Shown: positions 17,742 through 28,154, numbered from the stretch's first letter. The stretch is DNA of 64,000 nt from Colwellia sp. (GCA_013215295.1 JABSOZ010000003.1:186001-250000); one strand, 5' to 3'. Numbers and translations are program-made. The notes: a model not told the origin generated them from the letters alone.

Positions 17742-17794
17742 CGCGCCAAAATTTATACACCTATTTTAATTTAAAATTTATATAAGGGCTTATC

Positions 17795-18226
17795 ATGGCT
17801 ATCGAACGTACTTTTTCTATCGTAAAACCAGACGCAGTTGCTAAAAACTTCATTGGTCAAATTTACAACCGTTTTGAAACTGCTGGTTTAAAAATCGTTG
17901 CCTCAAAAATGGTTCACTTAAGCCAAGAAAAAGCTGAAGGTTTTTACGCTGAACATAGCGAACGTCCTTTCTTTGGCGCTTTAGTTTCATTCATGACATC
18001 TGGTCCAGTAATGGTTCAAGTTTTAGAAGGCGAAAACGCTGTTCTTAAAAATCGTGAAATCATGGGTGCTACTAACCCAGCTGAAGCTCTTGCTGGTACT
18101 ATCCGTGCTGATCTTGCTGATAGCATCGACGAAAATGCTGCTCACGGTTCTGATGCTTTAGAATCTGCTGCACGTGAAATTGCTTACTTCTTCTCAGATG
18201 ACGAAATTTGCCCACGCACTCGTTAA
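17795..18226 (+). CDS. ndk: Nucleoside diphosphate kinase
   Basis: A 143-residue cytoplasmic enzyme that moves the gamma-phosphate of ATP to other nucleoside diphosphates through a phosphohistidine. The phosphorylated His117 is visible in [12 protein letters not shown], together with the N-terminal [12 protein letters not shown] and [16 protein letters not shown] motifs. Length equals E. coli Ndk. The start has AAGGG about eight bases upstream. It precedes rlmN, as in many gammaproteobacteria, but a structured repeat and an intrinsic terminator separate the two, so they are probably separate transcripts. Confidence 0.97.
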   Translation: MAIERTFSIVKPDAVAKNFIGQIYNRFETAGLKIVASKMVHLSQEKAEGFYAEHSERPFFGALVSFMTSGPVMVQVLEGENAVLKNREIMGATNPAEALAGTIRADLADSIDENAAHGSDALESAAREIAYFFSDDEICPRTR

Positions 18227-18250
18227 TTTGATTTTAACGTCGTTAATGAC

Positions 18251-18320
18251 GAAATTTCAGCGATGAAAGTGCTCACTTACTAACGTAAGCTCCGCGCTAT
18301 CTTCTTGAACTATCGCCATT
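18251..18320 (+). repeat. Structured intergenic repeat, copy 1 (after ndk)
   Basis: About 70 bases beginning 25 bases after the ndk stop closely resemble 31924-31998, which begins 24 bases after the guaB stop. Shared blocks include AAGTGCTCA, CTCCGCGCTA and CTTGAACTA. Between the first two blocks is a small hairpin, CTTAC-TAAC-GTAAG, whose stem differs from the other copy in paired positions. The outer flanks form an imperfect inverted repeat. Confidence 0.75.
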
Positions 18321-18351
18321 ATCTTTGTTAATAATAGAAATTAAAATATGA

Positions 18352-18390
18352 AAGGGTTTTACTGTTTCCAGTAAAATCCTTTTGTTATTT
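18352..18390 (+). terminator. Intrinsic terminator of ndk
   Basis: AAGGGTTTTACTG, loop TTTC, CAGTAAAATCCTT (one G-U pair), then TTGTTATTTTT. It follows the structured repeat. Confidence 0.85.
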
Positions 18391-18480
18391 TTAGGCTTAT
18401 AGTAAACCTCAATGTTCTTAACTTGTTAACCCTAACTGCTAAGTAAAAGAGAATAATGAAGTTTGTTATAAATTGATCTG

Positions 18481-18516
18481 CAAATTGTCTACTTTGTATG
18501 AAAGTTGTACAATTTG
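18481..18516 (+). promoter_or_regulatory. Two-tier inverted repeat in the rlmN leader
   Basis: CAAATTGT (18481-18488) pairs with ACAATTTG (18509-18516); nested inside, ACTTT (18491-18495) pairs with AAAGT (18501-18505). It sits 35 bases before the rlmN ATG and is followed by GTTTTATG. It may be a leader hairpin (attenuator) or a protein-binding palindrome. With the upstream repeat and terminator it accounts for most of the 324-base gap between ndk and rlmN. Confidence 0.6.
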
Positions 18517-18551
18517 TTTTATGTAATGTTGTTGTTTGAGAAGTAGTAATC

Positions 18552-19721
18552 ATGAGTGAAGTGACCGAAGTAGTAAACCCAGCCGTATCTGTGGAAAAGA
18601 AGAAAATAAATCTATTAAACTTAGATCATCAAGCGATGCGTGAGTTTTTTGCTTCAATTGGTGAAAAGCCATTTCGTGCGGATCAAATGATGAAATGGAT
18701 TTATCACTTTGGTTACTCAGACTTCGAACTAATGACCAACTTGAATAAAAAGTTACGTGAAAAATTACAGCGTTTAACTGAAATTACCGCGCCTGAAATT
18801 TCAGAGAAACAAATATCTAAAGACGGTACGATAAAATATTCTTTACGCCTTGAAGGCGGACAAGAAATTGAAACCGTATGGATACCAGAAAACGATCGCG
18901 CAACTTTATGTGTGTCATCACAGGTAGGTTGTGCACTTGAATGTACTTTTTGTGCAACAGCTCAGCAAGGCTTTAATCGTAACTTATCAATGAGCGAAAT
19001 TATCGGTCAAGTATGGCGTGTTGCTAATGATATCGGTGCTACGCGTATCGCAGGGAAACGTCCGATTACGAATATTGTAATGATGGGCATGGGCGAGCCG
19101 CTATTAAACATGAAAAATTTAATACCTTCGCTTGATACTATGCTGAACGATTTCGGTTATGGCTTATCAAAAAGACGTGTCACGGTGAGTACTTCTGGTG
19201 TTGTACCTGCGCTTGATATGCTGAAAGAAAAAATAGATTGTGCATTAGCTATTTCTATTCATGCAGGCAATAACAAGCTGCGTGATGAGTTAGTACCCAT
19301 AAATAAAAAGTATCCATTAGAAGAATTTATTGCCGCAGCCGGACGTTATATCGACGGTTCAAAAGCGAATAAACAAGCGACGATTGAATATGTAATGTTA
19401 GATCACGTTAACGACAGTACAGACCAAGCGCACGAACTTGCCATTGCTTTGAAAGACTTACCCAGCAAAATTAACCTGATCCCATTTAACCCTTATCCTG
19501 GTTCGCCTTATAAACGCTCAAGTAATTCACGTATCGACCGTTTCGATAAAGTTTTACAGTCATATGGTTTAACGGTTATTACGCGTCGAACTCGTGGTGA
19601 TGATATTGATGCTGCTTGTGGTCAATTGGCCGGTGAAGTATTAGATAGAACTAAACGTACGGCAATAATTGCAGAAAAAAGTGTTAGCGAAAAACAACAG
19701 ATTTCAGTAAAGCTTGTCTAA
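18552..19721 (+). CDS. rlmN: Dual-specificity 23S rRNA/tRNA adenine-C2 methyltransferase RlmN
   Basis: A 389-residue radical-SAM enzyme that methylates C2 of A2503 in 23S rRNA and A37 in certain tRNAs. The cluster-binding CxxxCxxC is CALECTFC (Cys127, 131, 134). The C-terminal cysteine in [10 protein letters not shown] (about residue 357) corresponds to the mechanistic methyl-carrying cysteine, and the SAM-binding [10 protein letters not shown] motif lies near residue 177. The N-terminal 20 residues and the Lys/Ser-rich tail are variable. It heads the rlmN-pilW-rodZ-ispG-hisS block typical of gammaproteobacteria. Confidence 0.96.
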   Translation: MSEVTEVVNPAVSVEKKKINLLNLDHQAMREFFASIGEKPFRADQMMKWIYHFGYSDFELMTNLNKKLREKLQRLTEITAPEISEKQISKDGTIKYSLRLEGGQEIETVWIPENDRATLCVSSQVGCALECTFCATAQQGFNRNLSMSEIIGQVWRVANDIGATRIAGKRPITNIVMMGMGEPLLNMKNLIPSLDTMLNDFGYGLSKRRVTVSTSGVVPALDMLKEKIDCALAISIHAGNNKLRDELVPINKKYPLEEFIAAAGRYIDGSKANKQATIEYVMLDHVNDSTDQAHELAIALKDLPSKINLIPFNPYPGSPYKRSSNSRIDRFDKVLQSYGLTVITRRTRGDDIDAACGQLAGEVLDRTKRTAIIAEKSVSEKQQISVKLV

Positions 19722-19824
19722 CACTTTATTCCCAAGGTATGTATTCCTGTATACGTATCTTGTAGTAGAGCAGGGATAAGTATAATGTGTAGCCATTACA
19801 TTAAGATAAGTGACATTTTTAAAT

Positions 19825-21048
19825 ATGATTAAATTTATGCCACGGTTTTTTATAACGAACGTTATCGTTTTGTTAACGGTCCTTTCAGGCTGTGTAACGC
19901 AAAGTTTTGAAAATGACAGCGACATACCGGTTGTAGAAAGCGAGTCGAGTAAAAATGATATGGCCATGACACGAATTACATTGGGTCTTGGCTACTTAAA
20001 CATGGGTAACACCACGCAGGCAAAATTAAACTTAGAAAAAGCAAGGCGTTTTTCACCTAATTTATCAGAAGTTTATACAGCCTTTGCACACTATTATGAT
20101 GTGGTTGGCGAATCGAAACTTGCGACTAACTCTTACGAAAAAGCATTATCAATAGATCCAAATAATCCAGATACTTTAAATAACTATGGCGTTTTTCTTT
20201 GTCGAAATGAAAAATATGAAGCTGCTGAAAAGTACACGTTAAAAGCGATAGAAATTCCAGCATATTTGATGGTTTCTCAAAGTTATGAAAACTTGGCGCT
20301 TTGTCAATTAAAGACCGAAAACTTTGCTAAAGCAGAAAAATATTTCAAAAAATCTATTCAACATAGTCCTAATCGCGCGTCAGTTTTGTTACAAATGGTA
20401 CGTTTACAATATGCATTGGCTGACTATAAAACTGCGCAAAAATACCTGCAACGTTATGAAAAAGCAACTCGTCGCTTTAGTCCTGAAGCGCTTGCACTTG
20501 CTTACAAAGTATTTGAAAAACAGCGCAATCGTCGTATAGCTAAAAATTATGCAGGGATGTTATTAAAAATGTTCCCCAATTCATACGAAGCTAAACAATA
20601 TATTATTAATGAGCTTGAACATATTGAGGCGGATGATTTAGCAAAAGTTTACCAAGGTTCACATCTTGATACCTTGCCTTCATCTCCTACAAAGCGAGTA
20701 GTGGTTTTATCACCGAAAAATCCGAGAAAAATACTCTATGTAGCAACAGATGAAAAAGAAAGTCTTGCTGAACGTAGTGTGGTAAAGACTGTTGCTGTTG
20801 AAAGTAATCAAAGTAAATTTAAGCAGGCCATTGACCGTCAAATACATTTAGTTCAATCAGGTGATAGCTTATTTTCGATTTCGACGCAATATAACATTCA
20901 TATGTATAGATTAGAAAGTTGGAATAATATTTTTCGTGACAATGTTCTATCGCTAGGCCAAAAACTTTATGTATCTTCACCACAGCAGATAAATACTTTG
21001 ACAACTAATCGCACTACCAAAAATAACGTACAAGAGAAAACTCAATGA
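19825..21048 (+). CDS. pilW: Type IV pilus biogenesis lipoprotein PilW/PilF with C-terminal LysM
   Basis: A 407-residue lipoprotein. The signal peptide ends in VLSGC (Cys23 from the ATG at 19825), six or so TPR motifs span about residues 45-260 (YTAFAHYYDVVGESKLATNSYEKALSIDPNNPD is one), and a LysM domain ends the protein (VQSGDSLFSISTQYNIHMYRL...LGQKLYV). PilW/PilF pilotins help assemble the PilQ secretin in the outer membrane. The start is uncertain: GTG 19810, ATG 19825 and ATG 19837 all leave an acceptable signal peptide and none has a strong ribosome site. The stop overlaps the rodZ start by four bases. The LysM extension is absent from the well-known Pseudomonas PilF. Confidence 0.88.
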   Translation: MIKFMPRFFITNVIVLLTVLSGCVTQSFENDSDIPVVESESSKNDMAMTRITLGLGYLNMGNTTQAKLNLEKARRFSPNLSEVYTAFAHYYDVVGESKLATNSYEKALSIDPNNPDTLNNYGVFLCRNEKYEAAEKYTLKAIEIPAYLMVSQSYENLALCQLKTENFAKAEKYFKKSIQHSPNRASVLLQMVRLQYALADYKTAQKYLQRYEKATRRFSPEALALAYKVFEKQRNRRIAKNYAGMLLKMFPNSYEAKQYIINELEHIEADDLAKVYQGSHLDTLPSSPTKRVVVLSPKNPRKILYVATDEKESLAERSVVKTVAVESNQSKFKQAIDRQIHLVQSGDSLFSISTQYNIHMYRLESWNNIFRDNVLSLGQKLYVSSPQQINTLTTNRTTKNNVQEKTQ

Positions 21049-22058
21049 ATCCTGTTGAAAAGACCAATCCTGTGACCATGGAAAAAGCTGATTCTTCACC
21101 AAATGAAGCGATTGAAAATTCACCGGAAGAACTTTCTGAAGATATGGAAGTTATGGGGCCTGGGCAAATTCTCAGCGATGCTCGAAAGAACATGGGATTA
21201 ACGCAAGAAGATGTAGCGACTAGGTTGAATTTTCGTACAAAGTTAGTTGATGAAATAGAAAATGAAGTGTTTGATACCCGTGTGCCAGAAACCTTCAACC
21301 GTGGATATTTACGTAATTATGCAAAGCTAGTCAATGTTTCTCAAGAAGATGTGATGGCAAGTTATGAGCAATTGAACGTGGCTAAAACCCAAGCATCTGA
21401 ACTACAAAGTTTTTCTAAGGGAACAGAAAAGTTAGCCGAGAGCAACCGTATCATGTGGGTGAGTTATTTAATTTTAGCCATACTTATAGGTTCTACTGTC
21501 GTATGGTGGATGCAAAATAATACAGAACAAAATTCGAACGAGACAATCGAAATAAAAAAAGAAATAACACCAAGCATCGAAAAACTACAACCTGATTTAT
21601 TTAACGAAACTAAAACCAGTTCAATTTTAACGCCAGCAGTTCAAAACACAGGCGTTGACAATACAATCGAAGCGCCATCTGCACCTGCCATTGAATTAAG
21701 CCAGGATAGTTCGAATTTAACGACCCAAGTAACTCAAATTGAAAATGTGCAAGTGAATGAAGAAGTTAGAGCGCAAATTGATAACATATCAGTAAATGAG
21801 CCAGAAGTGACTTTGACGAATGTTACTTTTACGTTCTCGGGTGATTGTTGGGTAAATATTTCAGACGCAACAGGTGAACGCATTGCTTGGGGGGTCAAAA
21901 AATTGGGCTATGTAATGAAAATATCTGGGCAAGCTCCTTTTAATGTTACTCTAGGTAGGCCTGAATTAGTGGCAATAAATTTTTCAGATGAAATTATTGA
22001 TATGAGCCAATTTAACGCGGGCAATATCGCTAAATTTACCTTACCCGTTTCGAATTAG
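21045..22058 (+). CDS. rodZ: Cytoskeleton protein RodZ
   Basis: A 337-residue bitopic membrane protein that links MreB to the elongation machinery. The order is an acidic N-terminus, a Cro/CI-type helix-turn-helix (GQILSDARKNMGLTQEDVATRLNF, about 39-62, then RGYLRNYAKLVNV), one transmembrane helix (VSYLILAILIGSTVVWWM, about 141-158), a low-complexity periplasmic linker, and the C-terminal beta domain (VTFTFSGDCWVNISDATGERIAWG to the end). It is coupled to pilW by an ATGA overlap and followed after 68 bases by ispG. Confidence 0.95.
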   Translation: MNPVEKTNPVTMEKADSSPNEAIENSPEELSEDMEVMGPGQILSDARKNMGLTQEDVATRLNFRTKLVDEIENEVFDTRVPETFNRGYLRNYAKLVNVSQEDVMASYEQLNVAKTQASELQSFSKGTEKLAESNRIMWVSYLILAILIGSTVVWWMQNNTEQNSNETIEIKKEITPSIEKLQPDLFNETKTSSILTPAVQNTGVDNTIEAPSAPAIELSQDSSNLTTQVTQIENVQVNEEVRAQIDNISVNEPEVTLTNVTFTFSGDCWVNISDATGERIAWGVKKLGYVMKISGQAPFNVTLGRPELVAINFSDEIIDMSQFNAGNIAKFTLPVSN

Positions 22059-22126
22059 TCATTAGCATTTTGTATAAATAACGTTTATCACGTCAGAGTG
22101 ATTAACCACTAAAGTTGTGAATTATT

Positions 22127-23245
22127 ATGTTTAAAGAATCGCCTATCATCCGCCGTAAATCTCGTCAAATCATGGTGGGCAATGTCCCCGTGGGTGGCGA
22201 TGCACCAATTACCGTTCAGTCCATGACAAATACATTGACCACTGATGTTGCTGCGACCGTGGCACAAATCAAAGCATTAGAAGCGGTTGGTGCAGATATT
22301 GTGCGAGTGAGTGTGCCGACAATGGATGCTGCAGAAGCTTTTCGTGAAATTAAAAAACAAGTTAAAGTACCTTTAGTTGCAGACATTCACTTTGATTACC
22401 GTATTGCACTGAAGGTTGCTGAATATGGCGTAGATTGTTTACGTATTAATCCAGGTAATATTGGTCGTGAAGACCGAGTGCGAAGTGTGGTTGAATGTGC
22501 ACGTGACATGAATATTCCAATTCGTATCGGTGTAAATGGCGGTTCATTAGAAAAAGATATTCAAGAAAAATATACAGAGCCAACACCTGAAGCATTATTT
22601 GAATCAGCCATGCGTCATGTCGATATTCTAGATAGACTTAATTTCGACCAATTCAAGGTAAGTGTTAAAGCTTCTGATGTTTTTCTTGCGGTTGAGTCTT
22701 ATCGTTTATTAGCAAAACAAATTGATAATCCCCTTCACCTTGGTATTACCGAAGCCGGCGGCTTGCGTTCAGGCTCAGTAAAATCATCAGTAGGTTTAGG
22801 TTTATTATTGGCAGAAGGTATCGGTGATACGTTGCGTATTTCTTTAGCTGCAGATCCGATAGAAGAAATTAAAGTCGGTTTTGATATTCTTAAGTCATTA
22901 AAGTTACGTAGTCGCGGTATTAACCTTATTGCTTGCCCTAGCTGTTCTCGACAAGAATTTGATGTTATTTCAACGGTTAATGCGTTAGAGCAACGTATTG
23001 AAGATATTTTAACACCTATGGATGTTTCAATTATCGGTTGTATCGTCAATGGGCCTGGTGAAGCGCTTATTTCCGATTTGGGTCTAACAGGCAGTAGCCG
23101 GAAAAGTGGTTATTACTTAGACGGTATTCGTCAAAAAGACCGTTTTGACAACAAAAACTTGGTTGACCAACTTGAGGAACGAATTCGAGCTAAAGCAAAA
23201 TTGCTTGATTTCGCTAATAAAATTGAAATTAAAGAAATTGAGTAA
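22127..23245 (+). CDS. ispG: 4-hydroxy-3-methylbut-2-enyl-diphosphate synthase (IspG)
   Basis: A 372-residue iron-sulfur enzyme of the MEP isoprenoid pathway that converts MEcPP to HMBPP. The N-terminal half is the TIM barrel ([50 protein letters not shown]). The 4Fe-4S ligands are [10 protein letters not shown] (about 270-273) and the later Cys in [12 protein letters not shown], with Glu. Length equals E. coli IspG. It lies between rodZ and hisS as usual; hisS has its own promoter. Confidence 0.97.
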   Translation: MFKESPIIRRKSRQIMVGNVPVGGDAPITVQSMTNTLTTDVAATVAQIKALEAVGADIVRVSVPTMDAAEAFREIKKQVKVPLVADIHFDYRIALKVAEYGVDCLRINPGNIGREDRVRSVVECARDMNIPIRIGVNGGSLEKDIQEKYTEPTPEALFESAMRHVDILDRLNFDQFKVSVKASDVFLAVESYRLLAKQIDNPLHLGITEAGGLRSGSVKSSVGLGLLLAEGIGDTLRISLAADPIEEIKVGFDILKSLKLRSRGINLIACPSCSRQEFDVISTVNALEQRIEDILTPMDVSIIGCIVNGPGEALISDLGLTGSSRKSGYYLDGIRQKDRFDNKNLVDQLEERIRAKAKLLDFANKIEIKEIE

Positions 23246-23280
23246 TCTAGTCATCTAAAAAAGAGTGAAGCGTAATGCTA

Positions 23281-23309
23281 TTTACGTTTCGCCTCAAACT
23301 GCCTATAAT
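23281..23309 (+). promoter_or_regulatory. Sigma-70 promoter of hisS
   Basis: TTTACG (23281-23286), a 17-base spacer and a consensus TATAAT (23304-23309), about 72 bases before the hisS start. It implies that hisS-yfgM-bamB can be transcribed apart from ispG. Confidence 0.7.
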
Positions 23310-23380
23310 GCGCGCTGCATTTAGTTTTTCCCGTTTATATAGTTACCTATTCAGTACAATAGATAAGAGAGAACCATACT

Positions 23381-24655
23381 TTGAGTAAAACAATACAAGC
23401 CATCAGAGGTATGAACGACTGTTTACCCTCTGAAACTCCTATTTGGCAAATGGTTGAATCGGTTTTACGCAGAGTTGCGAGTAGCTATGGTTTTGCTGAA
23501 CTACGCACGCCGATTGTTGAGTCTACAGCACTTTTCAAACGCTCTATTGGCGAAGTAACCGATATTGTTGAAAAAGAAATGTACACCTTTGAAGATCGTA
23601 ACGGAGACAGTTTAACATTACGACCAGAAGTCACCGCATGTTGTGTACGTGCGGGTAATCAACATGGCTTACTTTACAACCAAGAACAGCGGTTATGGTA
23701 TATGGGACCGGTGTTTAGGCATGAACGTCCACAAAAAGGTCGTTATCGTCAGTTCCACCAATTTGGCCTTGAAGCCTTTGGAATTGCGACGCCAGACATA
23801 GATGCAGAAATTATTATGGCAAGTTTTCGTCTTTGGCGGGAACTTGGCATCAATGAGTTTGTCACACTAGAGCTAAACTCATTAGGTTCAAATGAAGAAC
23901 GCGCAATTTATCGTGATGCTTTAGTGGTTTTCTTAACAGAAAAAGAAGACCAACTTGATGAAGACTCAAAACGTCGAATGCATACCAATCCATTACGCGT
24001 TTTAGATAGCAAGAATAAAGATGTACAAGCGGCTTTAGTTGGCGCGCCAAAATTAAGTGATTACTTTGGTGAAGAATCTAGAACGCATTTCGCCGGAGTT
24101 TGTCAGCGTTTAGATGCTGCGGGTATTAACTATGTGATCAATGAACGCTTAGTTCGTGGATTAGATTATTACAACCGCACAGTATTTGAATGGGTCACTG
24201 ATAGCTTAGGCGCACAAGGTACAATTTGTGCGGGTGGTCGTTATGATGGCTTAGTAGAGCAATTAGGCGGTAAAGCAACACCTGCATTTGGTTTTGCCCT
24301 CGGTATTGAGCGTTTAGTGTTAATGTTAACGGGCTTAGAAAAAGCAAACAACATCCGCCCACAGGTTGATGTGTATGTTATTGGTTTAGGTGAAGGGGTT
24401 GATATACAAGCAGCACTGCTCAGCGAACAATGGCGTGATCAAGTTAAAGAAATTCGCATACAAAACCACTGTGGTGGTGGTAATATGAAAAAACAAATGA
24501 AACGTGCAGATAAATCGGGTGCGCAAATCGCAATTATCATCGGTGAAGATGAACTTGCAGAGCAATGTGTGACGGTAAAATATTTGCGTGGACAACACGA
24601 ACAACAAAAAGTGTCACTTGAACAAGTGCCAGCTTTATTAAACAGTTTAATTTAA
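23381..24655 (+). CDS. hisS: Histidyl-tRNA synthetase
   Basis: A 424-residue class II aminoacyl-tRNA synthetase. It starts at TTG; alignment with E. coli HisS from residue 1 ([15 protein letters not shown]) supports this. Motif 2 is visible as [22 protein letters not shown], the histidine-specific signature as [16 protein letters not shown] (about 257-272), and motif 3 near [14 protein letters not shown]. In the first histidine-contact loop the sequence is RPEVTACC, where E. coli has Gly at 84 and 87; here they are Val84 and Cys87, with Glu83 and Thr85 retained. Followed nine bases later by yfgM. Confidence 0.97.
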   Translation: MSKTIQAIRGMNDCLPSETPIWQMVESVLRRVASSYGFAELRTPIVESTALFKRSIGEVTDIVEKEMYTFEDRNGDSLTLRPEVTACCVRAGNQHGLLYNQEQRLWYMGPVFRHERPQKGRYRQFHQFGLEAFGIATPDIDAEIIMASFRLWRELGINEFVTLELNSLGSNEERAIYRDALVVFLTEKEDQLDEDSKRRMHTNPLRVLDSKNKDVQAALVGAPKLSDYFGEESRTHFAGVCQRLDAAGINYVINERLVRGLDYYNRTVFEWVTDSLGAQGTICAGGRYDGLVEQLGGKATPAFGFALGIERLVLMLTGLEKANNIRPQVDVYVIGLGEGVDIQAALLSEQWRDQVKEIRIQNHCGGGNMKKQMKRADKSGAQIAIIIGEDELAEQCVTVKYLRGQHEQQKVSLEQVPALLNSLI

Positions 24656-24664
24656 GGTGATGTA

Positions 24665-25303
24665 GTGGACGTTTATCAAACAGAAGAACAACAAGTAGAA
24701 GCTATAAAAAGTTTTTGGAAAGAGAATGGTACTGCAGTTATTGCTGGTTTAGCCTTAGGTTTTGCTGGTTTTATCGGTTTTAACTATTATAAAGACGCGC
24801 AATTAGCAAGTGAAGTTGCAACGTCTGATGCTTATCAAACTATCATGGAAAGTGCCGGTAAAGAGGAAGCGCTTTTTTCTGCTAATGCGAATAAATTTAT
24901 TACTGAAAATAAAGATTCTAGTTATGCCTCACTCACTGCACTTGCTTTAGCAAAAGAAGCTTCTAGTCATAAAGATTGGCCGCAAGTCGCTATACATTTA
25001 ACTACAGCGATTGAAAATGCGACAAACCCAGGTATTAAAGCTATTGCTAGTATCCGTTTAGCGCGTGTGCAGATTCAACTTGAGCAATATACCGAAGCAT
25101 TAGCAACGTTATCCGTAACGCTACCTGAGTCATTTAAAAGTGCGATTGAAGAAGCTAAAGGTGATGCTTACTTTAAACAAGGAAAAGCAGAACGTGCTCG
25201 TACTGCTTATCAAGTAGCACTTGACGTAGAAGGCCAAGAAAATAACCGCGCATTACAAATGAAATTAAATGATTTAGCCCAATTATCAACTATTGCTAAA
25301 TAA
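24665..25303 (+). CDS. yfgM: YfgM family periplasmic TPR chaperone-like membrane protein
   Basis: A 212-residue protein with a short cytoplasmic N-terminus (VYQTEEQQVEAIKSFWKENG), one membrane helix (AVIAGLALGFAGFIGFNYY, about 25-43) and a periplasmic TPR-like domain. This matches E. coli YfgM (about 206 residues), which associates with the SecYEG translocon and PpiD and with envelope stress control. GTG is the start, with AAGGTG ahead. It stands between hisS and bamB, the conserved order. Confidence 0.93.
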   Translation: MDVYQTEEQQVEAIKSFWKENGTAVIAGLALGFAGFIGFNYYKDAQLASEVATSDAYQTIMESAGKEEALFSANANKFITENKDSSYASLTALALAKEASSHKDWPQVAIHLTTAIENATNPGIKAIASIRLARVQIQLEQYTEALATLSVTLPESFKSAIEEAKGDAYFKQGKAERARTAYQVALDVEGQENNRALQMKLNDLAQLSTIAK

Positions 25304-25320
25304 AGAGGCTGATCATTAAT

Positions 25321-26526
25321 ATGCTTAAAAAAATAGGCTTTAATAAAAAGTTGTTAGCGATAGCGCTATTGTCATTAGGGCTTGGAGCTTGTTCATCAAC
25401 TGATGAAGAAGATGAGGCGACTAAAGTTGCTGAATTAACAGAAATCAACGCAGTATTTGAAGCAGATGTACTTTGGGAATCAAGTGTTGGTAACGGTGTT
25501 AGTGATTATTTTTCACGTATTCAGCCGAGTGTTGCTTATGGCAAACTCTATACTGCTAGTCGTGAAGGTGACGTTATCGCTTTTGGACTTGAAAAAGGTG
25601 ATGAGCTTTGGTCAACAGATTTAAGTGATTTAAAAGGCGAACGTGGTTTTTTCGACAGTCGTCAATCCGCTTTATTAAATGGTGGACCGATTACCGGCAT
25701 TAAAAAAATATTTATTGGCAGTGAAAATGGTGACGTATTTGCTTTAGATGCTGAGACTGGCAAGCTTGATTGGCAAGGGAAAGTTAAAGGTGAGGTTATT
25801 GCGGCTCCTGCAATTGATGCTGGGATATTAGTTGTCAATACTGCTTCAGGCGTTATCAAAGCATTCAATGCGTCGAACGGCCAAGATGAATGGCAAATCG
25901 AACAAGAAGTGCCGGCATTAACTTTACGTGGAGTAAGTGCTCCTGCTATTTCTTCTGGTGGTGTTGTCGTTGGCTCCGCTGATGGAACGTTAAGTGTATA
26001 TATTCTTGAAAATGGTCAGCAGGGTTGGACTGCAGAAGTCGGTGAAGCAACTGGCTCTACACAATTAGAGCGTGTTATTGATCTTGATTCTGCCCCACTG
26101 ATATTTGGCGATAAGGTTTATAGCATTTCTGTAAGAGGTAACTTGACCGCTGTTGATTTACGTACAGGTCGCATGATTTGGGAGCGTAAATATTCATCAT
26201 ATCGTCAACTTTCTATTAGTGGGAATACTATATTTTTAACTGATATTAAGGGGCATATTTATGCAGTTGACCGTCAAAATGGTTTTGAAAAATGGAGTCA
26301 ACTTTCATTAACTAACCGTGGTGTTACGGGACCAGCGGTAGCAGGTAATTATATTGTTGTTGGCGATTTTGAAGGCTACCTTCATTTTATAGATCAAACC
26401 ACCGGTAATATTGTTGCTCGCCATGAAGTAGATAGCAGTGGTTTAAATATTGCTCCGACTGTTCACGACGATATTATTTATGCACAATCACGTAATGGTG
26501 ATTTACAAGCGATAAAAATTCCATAA
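25321..26526 (+). CDS. bamB: Outer membrane assembly lipoprotein BamB
   Basis: A 401-residue lipoprotein with lipobox LGLGAC (Cys24) and an eight-bladed PQQ-like beta-propeller made of repeats such as GKLYTASREGDVIAFGLEKGDELWSTDL and VFALDAETGKLDWQGKV. It is the BamA partner that aids insertion of beta-barrel proteins into the outer membrane. Length fits the family (392 in E. coli). It follows yfgM by 17 bases and is closed by an intrinsic terminator before der. Confidence 0.96.
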   Translation: MLKKIGFNKKLLAIALLSLGLGACSSTDEEDEATKVAELTEINAVFEADVLWESSVGNGVSDYFSRIQPSVAYGKLYTASREGDVIAFGLEKGDELWSTDLSDLKGERGFFDSRQSALLNGGPITGIKKIFIGSENGDVFALDAETGKLDWQGKVKGEVIAAPAIDAGILVVNTASGVIKAFNASNGQDEWQIEQEVPALTLRGVSAPAISSGGVVVGSADGTLSVYILENGQQGWTAEVGEATGSTQLERVIDLDSAPLIFGDKVYSISVRGNLTAVDLRTGRMIWERKYSSYRQLSISGNTIFLTDIKGHIYAVDRQNGFEKWSQLSLTNRGVTGPAVAGNYIVVGDFEGYLHFIDQTTGNIVARHEVDSSGLNIAPTVHDDIIYAQSRNGDLQAIKIP

Positions 26527-26548
26527 GTTTTTTTATCAACTAGAATTA

Positions 26549-26584
26549 AACGGCTCCATTGCAGAATGCATTGGAGCCGTTGTT
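26549..26584 (+). terminator. Hairpin terminator after bamB
   Basis: ACGGCTCCA and TGGAGCCGT enclose an inner TGCA-GAA-TGCA hairpin, forming a long palindrome followed by TGTTTGTT. The U-tract is weak. Confidence 0.75.
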
Positions 26585-26658
26585 TGTTATTAAATAGAGT
26601 AAAAGTTTTGCATTTTGCATAACGGTGTTTACTCTAAAATGAAGTTATAGAGGTAAAC

Positions 26659-28119
26659 ATGCTTCCAGTTGTTGCACTTGTCGGACGTCCTAATGTTGGC
26701 AAATCGACGTTATTTAACCGATTAACCCGAAGCCGTGATGCTCTCGTAGCAGACTATCCTGGTTTAACGCGTGATCGTCAGTATGGTCAAGCTAAAGTAG
26801 AAGAGCATCCGTTTATTGTTATTGATACCGGTGGTATTAACGGTAATGAAAAAGGTATTGATGCATTAATGGCAGAGCAGTCATTAATGGCGATTGCAGA
26901 AGCCGATGCTGTTTTATTTATGGTTGATGCGCGCGATGGATTAACATCTGCGGATATTGGTATTGCTGACTACCTTCGTAAACAAAATAAAAAAATATTT
27001 TTGGTAGCGAATAAAGTTGATGGTATCGATGCTGATTCTGCTGTTGCAGAATTTTATGAATTGTCCCTTGGTGATACCGTTCATAAAATTGCAGCTGCAC
27101 ATGGCCGTGGTGTTACGCAATTATTAACGCTGGCATTAACGCCTCATATCGAAGCGCTTGGTCAAGCACGTGAAAATGATGAGTTTGATGGCGAACAAGA
27201 GTTTTCTGGCAAGACAGATGAAGAAAAAATTGCTGAAGCTCCTTTTGAAAATGATAAAATCAAACTTGCTATCATAGGTAAGCCAAACGTTGGTAAATCA
27301 ACGCTGACTAATCGTATTTTAGGTGAAGACCGTGTAGTTGTTTTTGATGCACCAGGTACTACTCGCGATAGTGTTTATATTCCAATGGAACACAATGGTC
27401 GTGAATATACCCTGATTGATACTGCGGGTATTCGTCGTCGTAAAAATGTGACGGATGTCGTTGAAAAGTATTCAGTGATTAAAACTTTACGTGCTATTGA
27501 AGATGCTAATGTGTGTTTGTTGATCATTGATGCCCGAGAAGGTATTACGGATCAAGATTTAAGCTTGCTTGGTTTTATACTAGAAGCAGGTCGTTCGTTA
27601 GTACTCGCGGTAAATAAATGGGATGGCCTAGAAGATCATGTTAAAGACCGTATAAAGACTGAATTAGATCGTCGTTTAGGTTTTATTGATTTTGCTCGTA
27701 TTCATTTCATCTCAGCATTACACGGTACTGGCGTAGGGCATTTATACGAATCGGTTGAAGAAGCGTTTATTTCTGCAACGAAACGTATTTCTACTTCTAT
27801 GGTAACAAAGATATTAGATATGGCTGCGTTTGATCATCAACCACCAATGAGTCAAGGGCGTCGTATTAAGCTTAAATATGCGCATGCTGGTGGTTATAAT
27901 CCGCCTATTATTGTCATTCATGGTAATTTAGCCAAAAAGCTTCCTGTTTCTTACAAGCGTTATTTAATGAACTATTATCGTAAATCATTAAAAATTATGG
28001 GTACACCCATTCGCATTGAATTCAGAGAAACCAGTAACCCGTTTGCAGGTAAGAAAAAGCTGAATTACACGCAGCAAAAGAAAATTGCTAGAGCTACTCA
28101 AGGTTATAAAAAGGATTAA
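26659..28119 (+). CDS. der: Ribosome biogenesis GTPase Der (EngA)
   Basis: A 486-residue protein with two tandem GTPase domains, a hallmark of Der, needed for 50S subunit maturation. P-loops are GRPNVGKS (residues 8-15) and GKPNVGKS (about 209-216). Switch/G3 motifs are DTGG and DTAG, and G4 motifs NKVD and NKWD. A KH-like C-terminal domain ends in [25 protein letters not shown]. An acidic linker (about 172-200) joins the G domains. It is the last gene of the block, with a terminator after it. Confidence 0.97.
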   Translation: MLPVVALVGRPNVGKSTLFNRLTRSRDALVADYPGLTRDRQYGQAKVEEHPFIVIDTGGINGNEKGIDALMAEQSLMAIAEADAVLFMVDARDGLTSADIGIADYLRKQNKKIFLVANKVDGIDADSAVAEFYELSLGDTVHKIAAAHGRGVTQLLTLALTPHIEALGQARENDEFDGEQEFSGKTDEEKIAEAPFENDKIKLAIIGKPNVGKSTLTNRILGEDRVVVFDAPGTTRDSVYIPMEHNGREYTLIDTAGIRRRKNVTDVVEKYSVIKTLRAIEDANVCLLIIDAREGITDQDLSLLGFILEAGRSLVLAVNKWDGLEDHVKDRIKTELDRRLGFIDFARIHFISALHGTGVGHLYESVEEAFISATKRISTSMVTKILDMAAFDHQPPMSQGRRIKLKYAHAGGYNPPIIVIHGNLAKKLPVSYKRYLMNYYRKSLKIMGTPIRIEFRETSNPFAGKKKLNYTQQKKIARATQGYKKD

Positions 28120-28154
28120 TTTATTCTTTACCGTAAGAATAATTGAAAATTACT

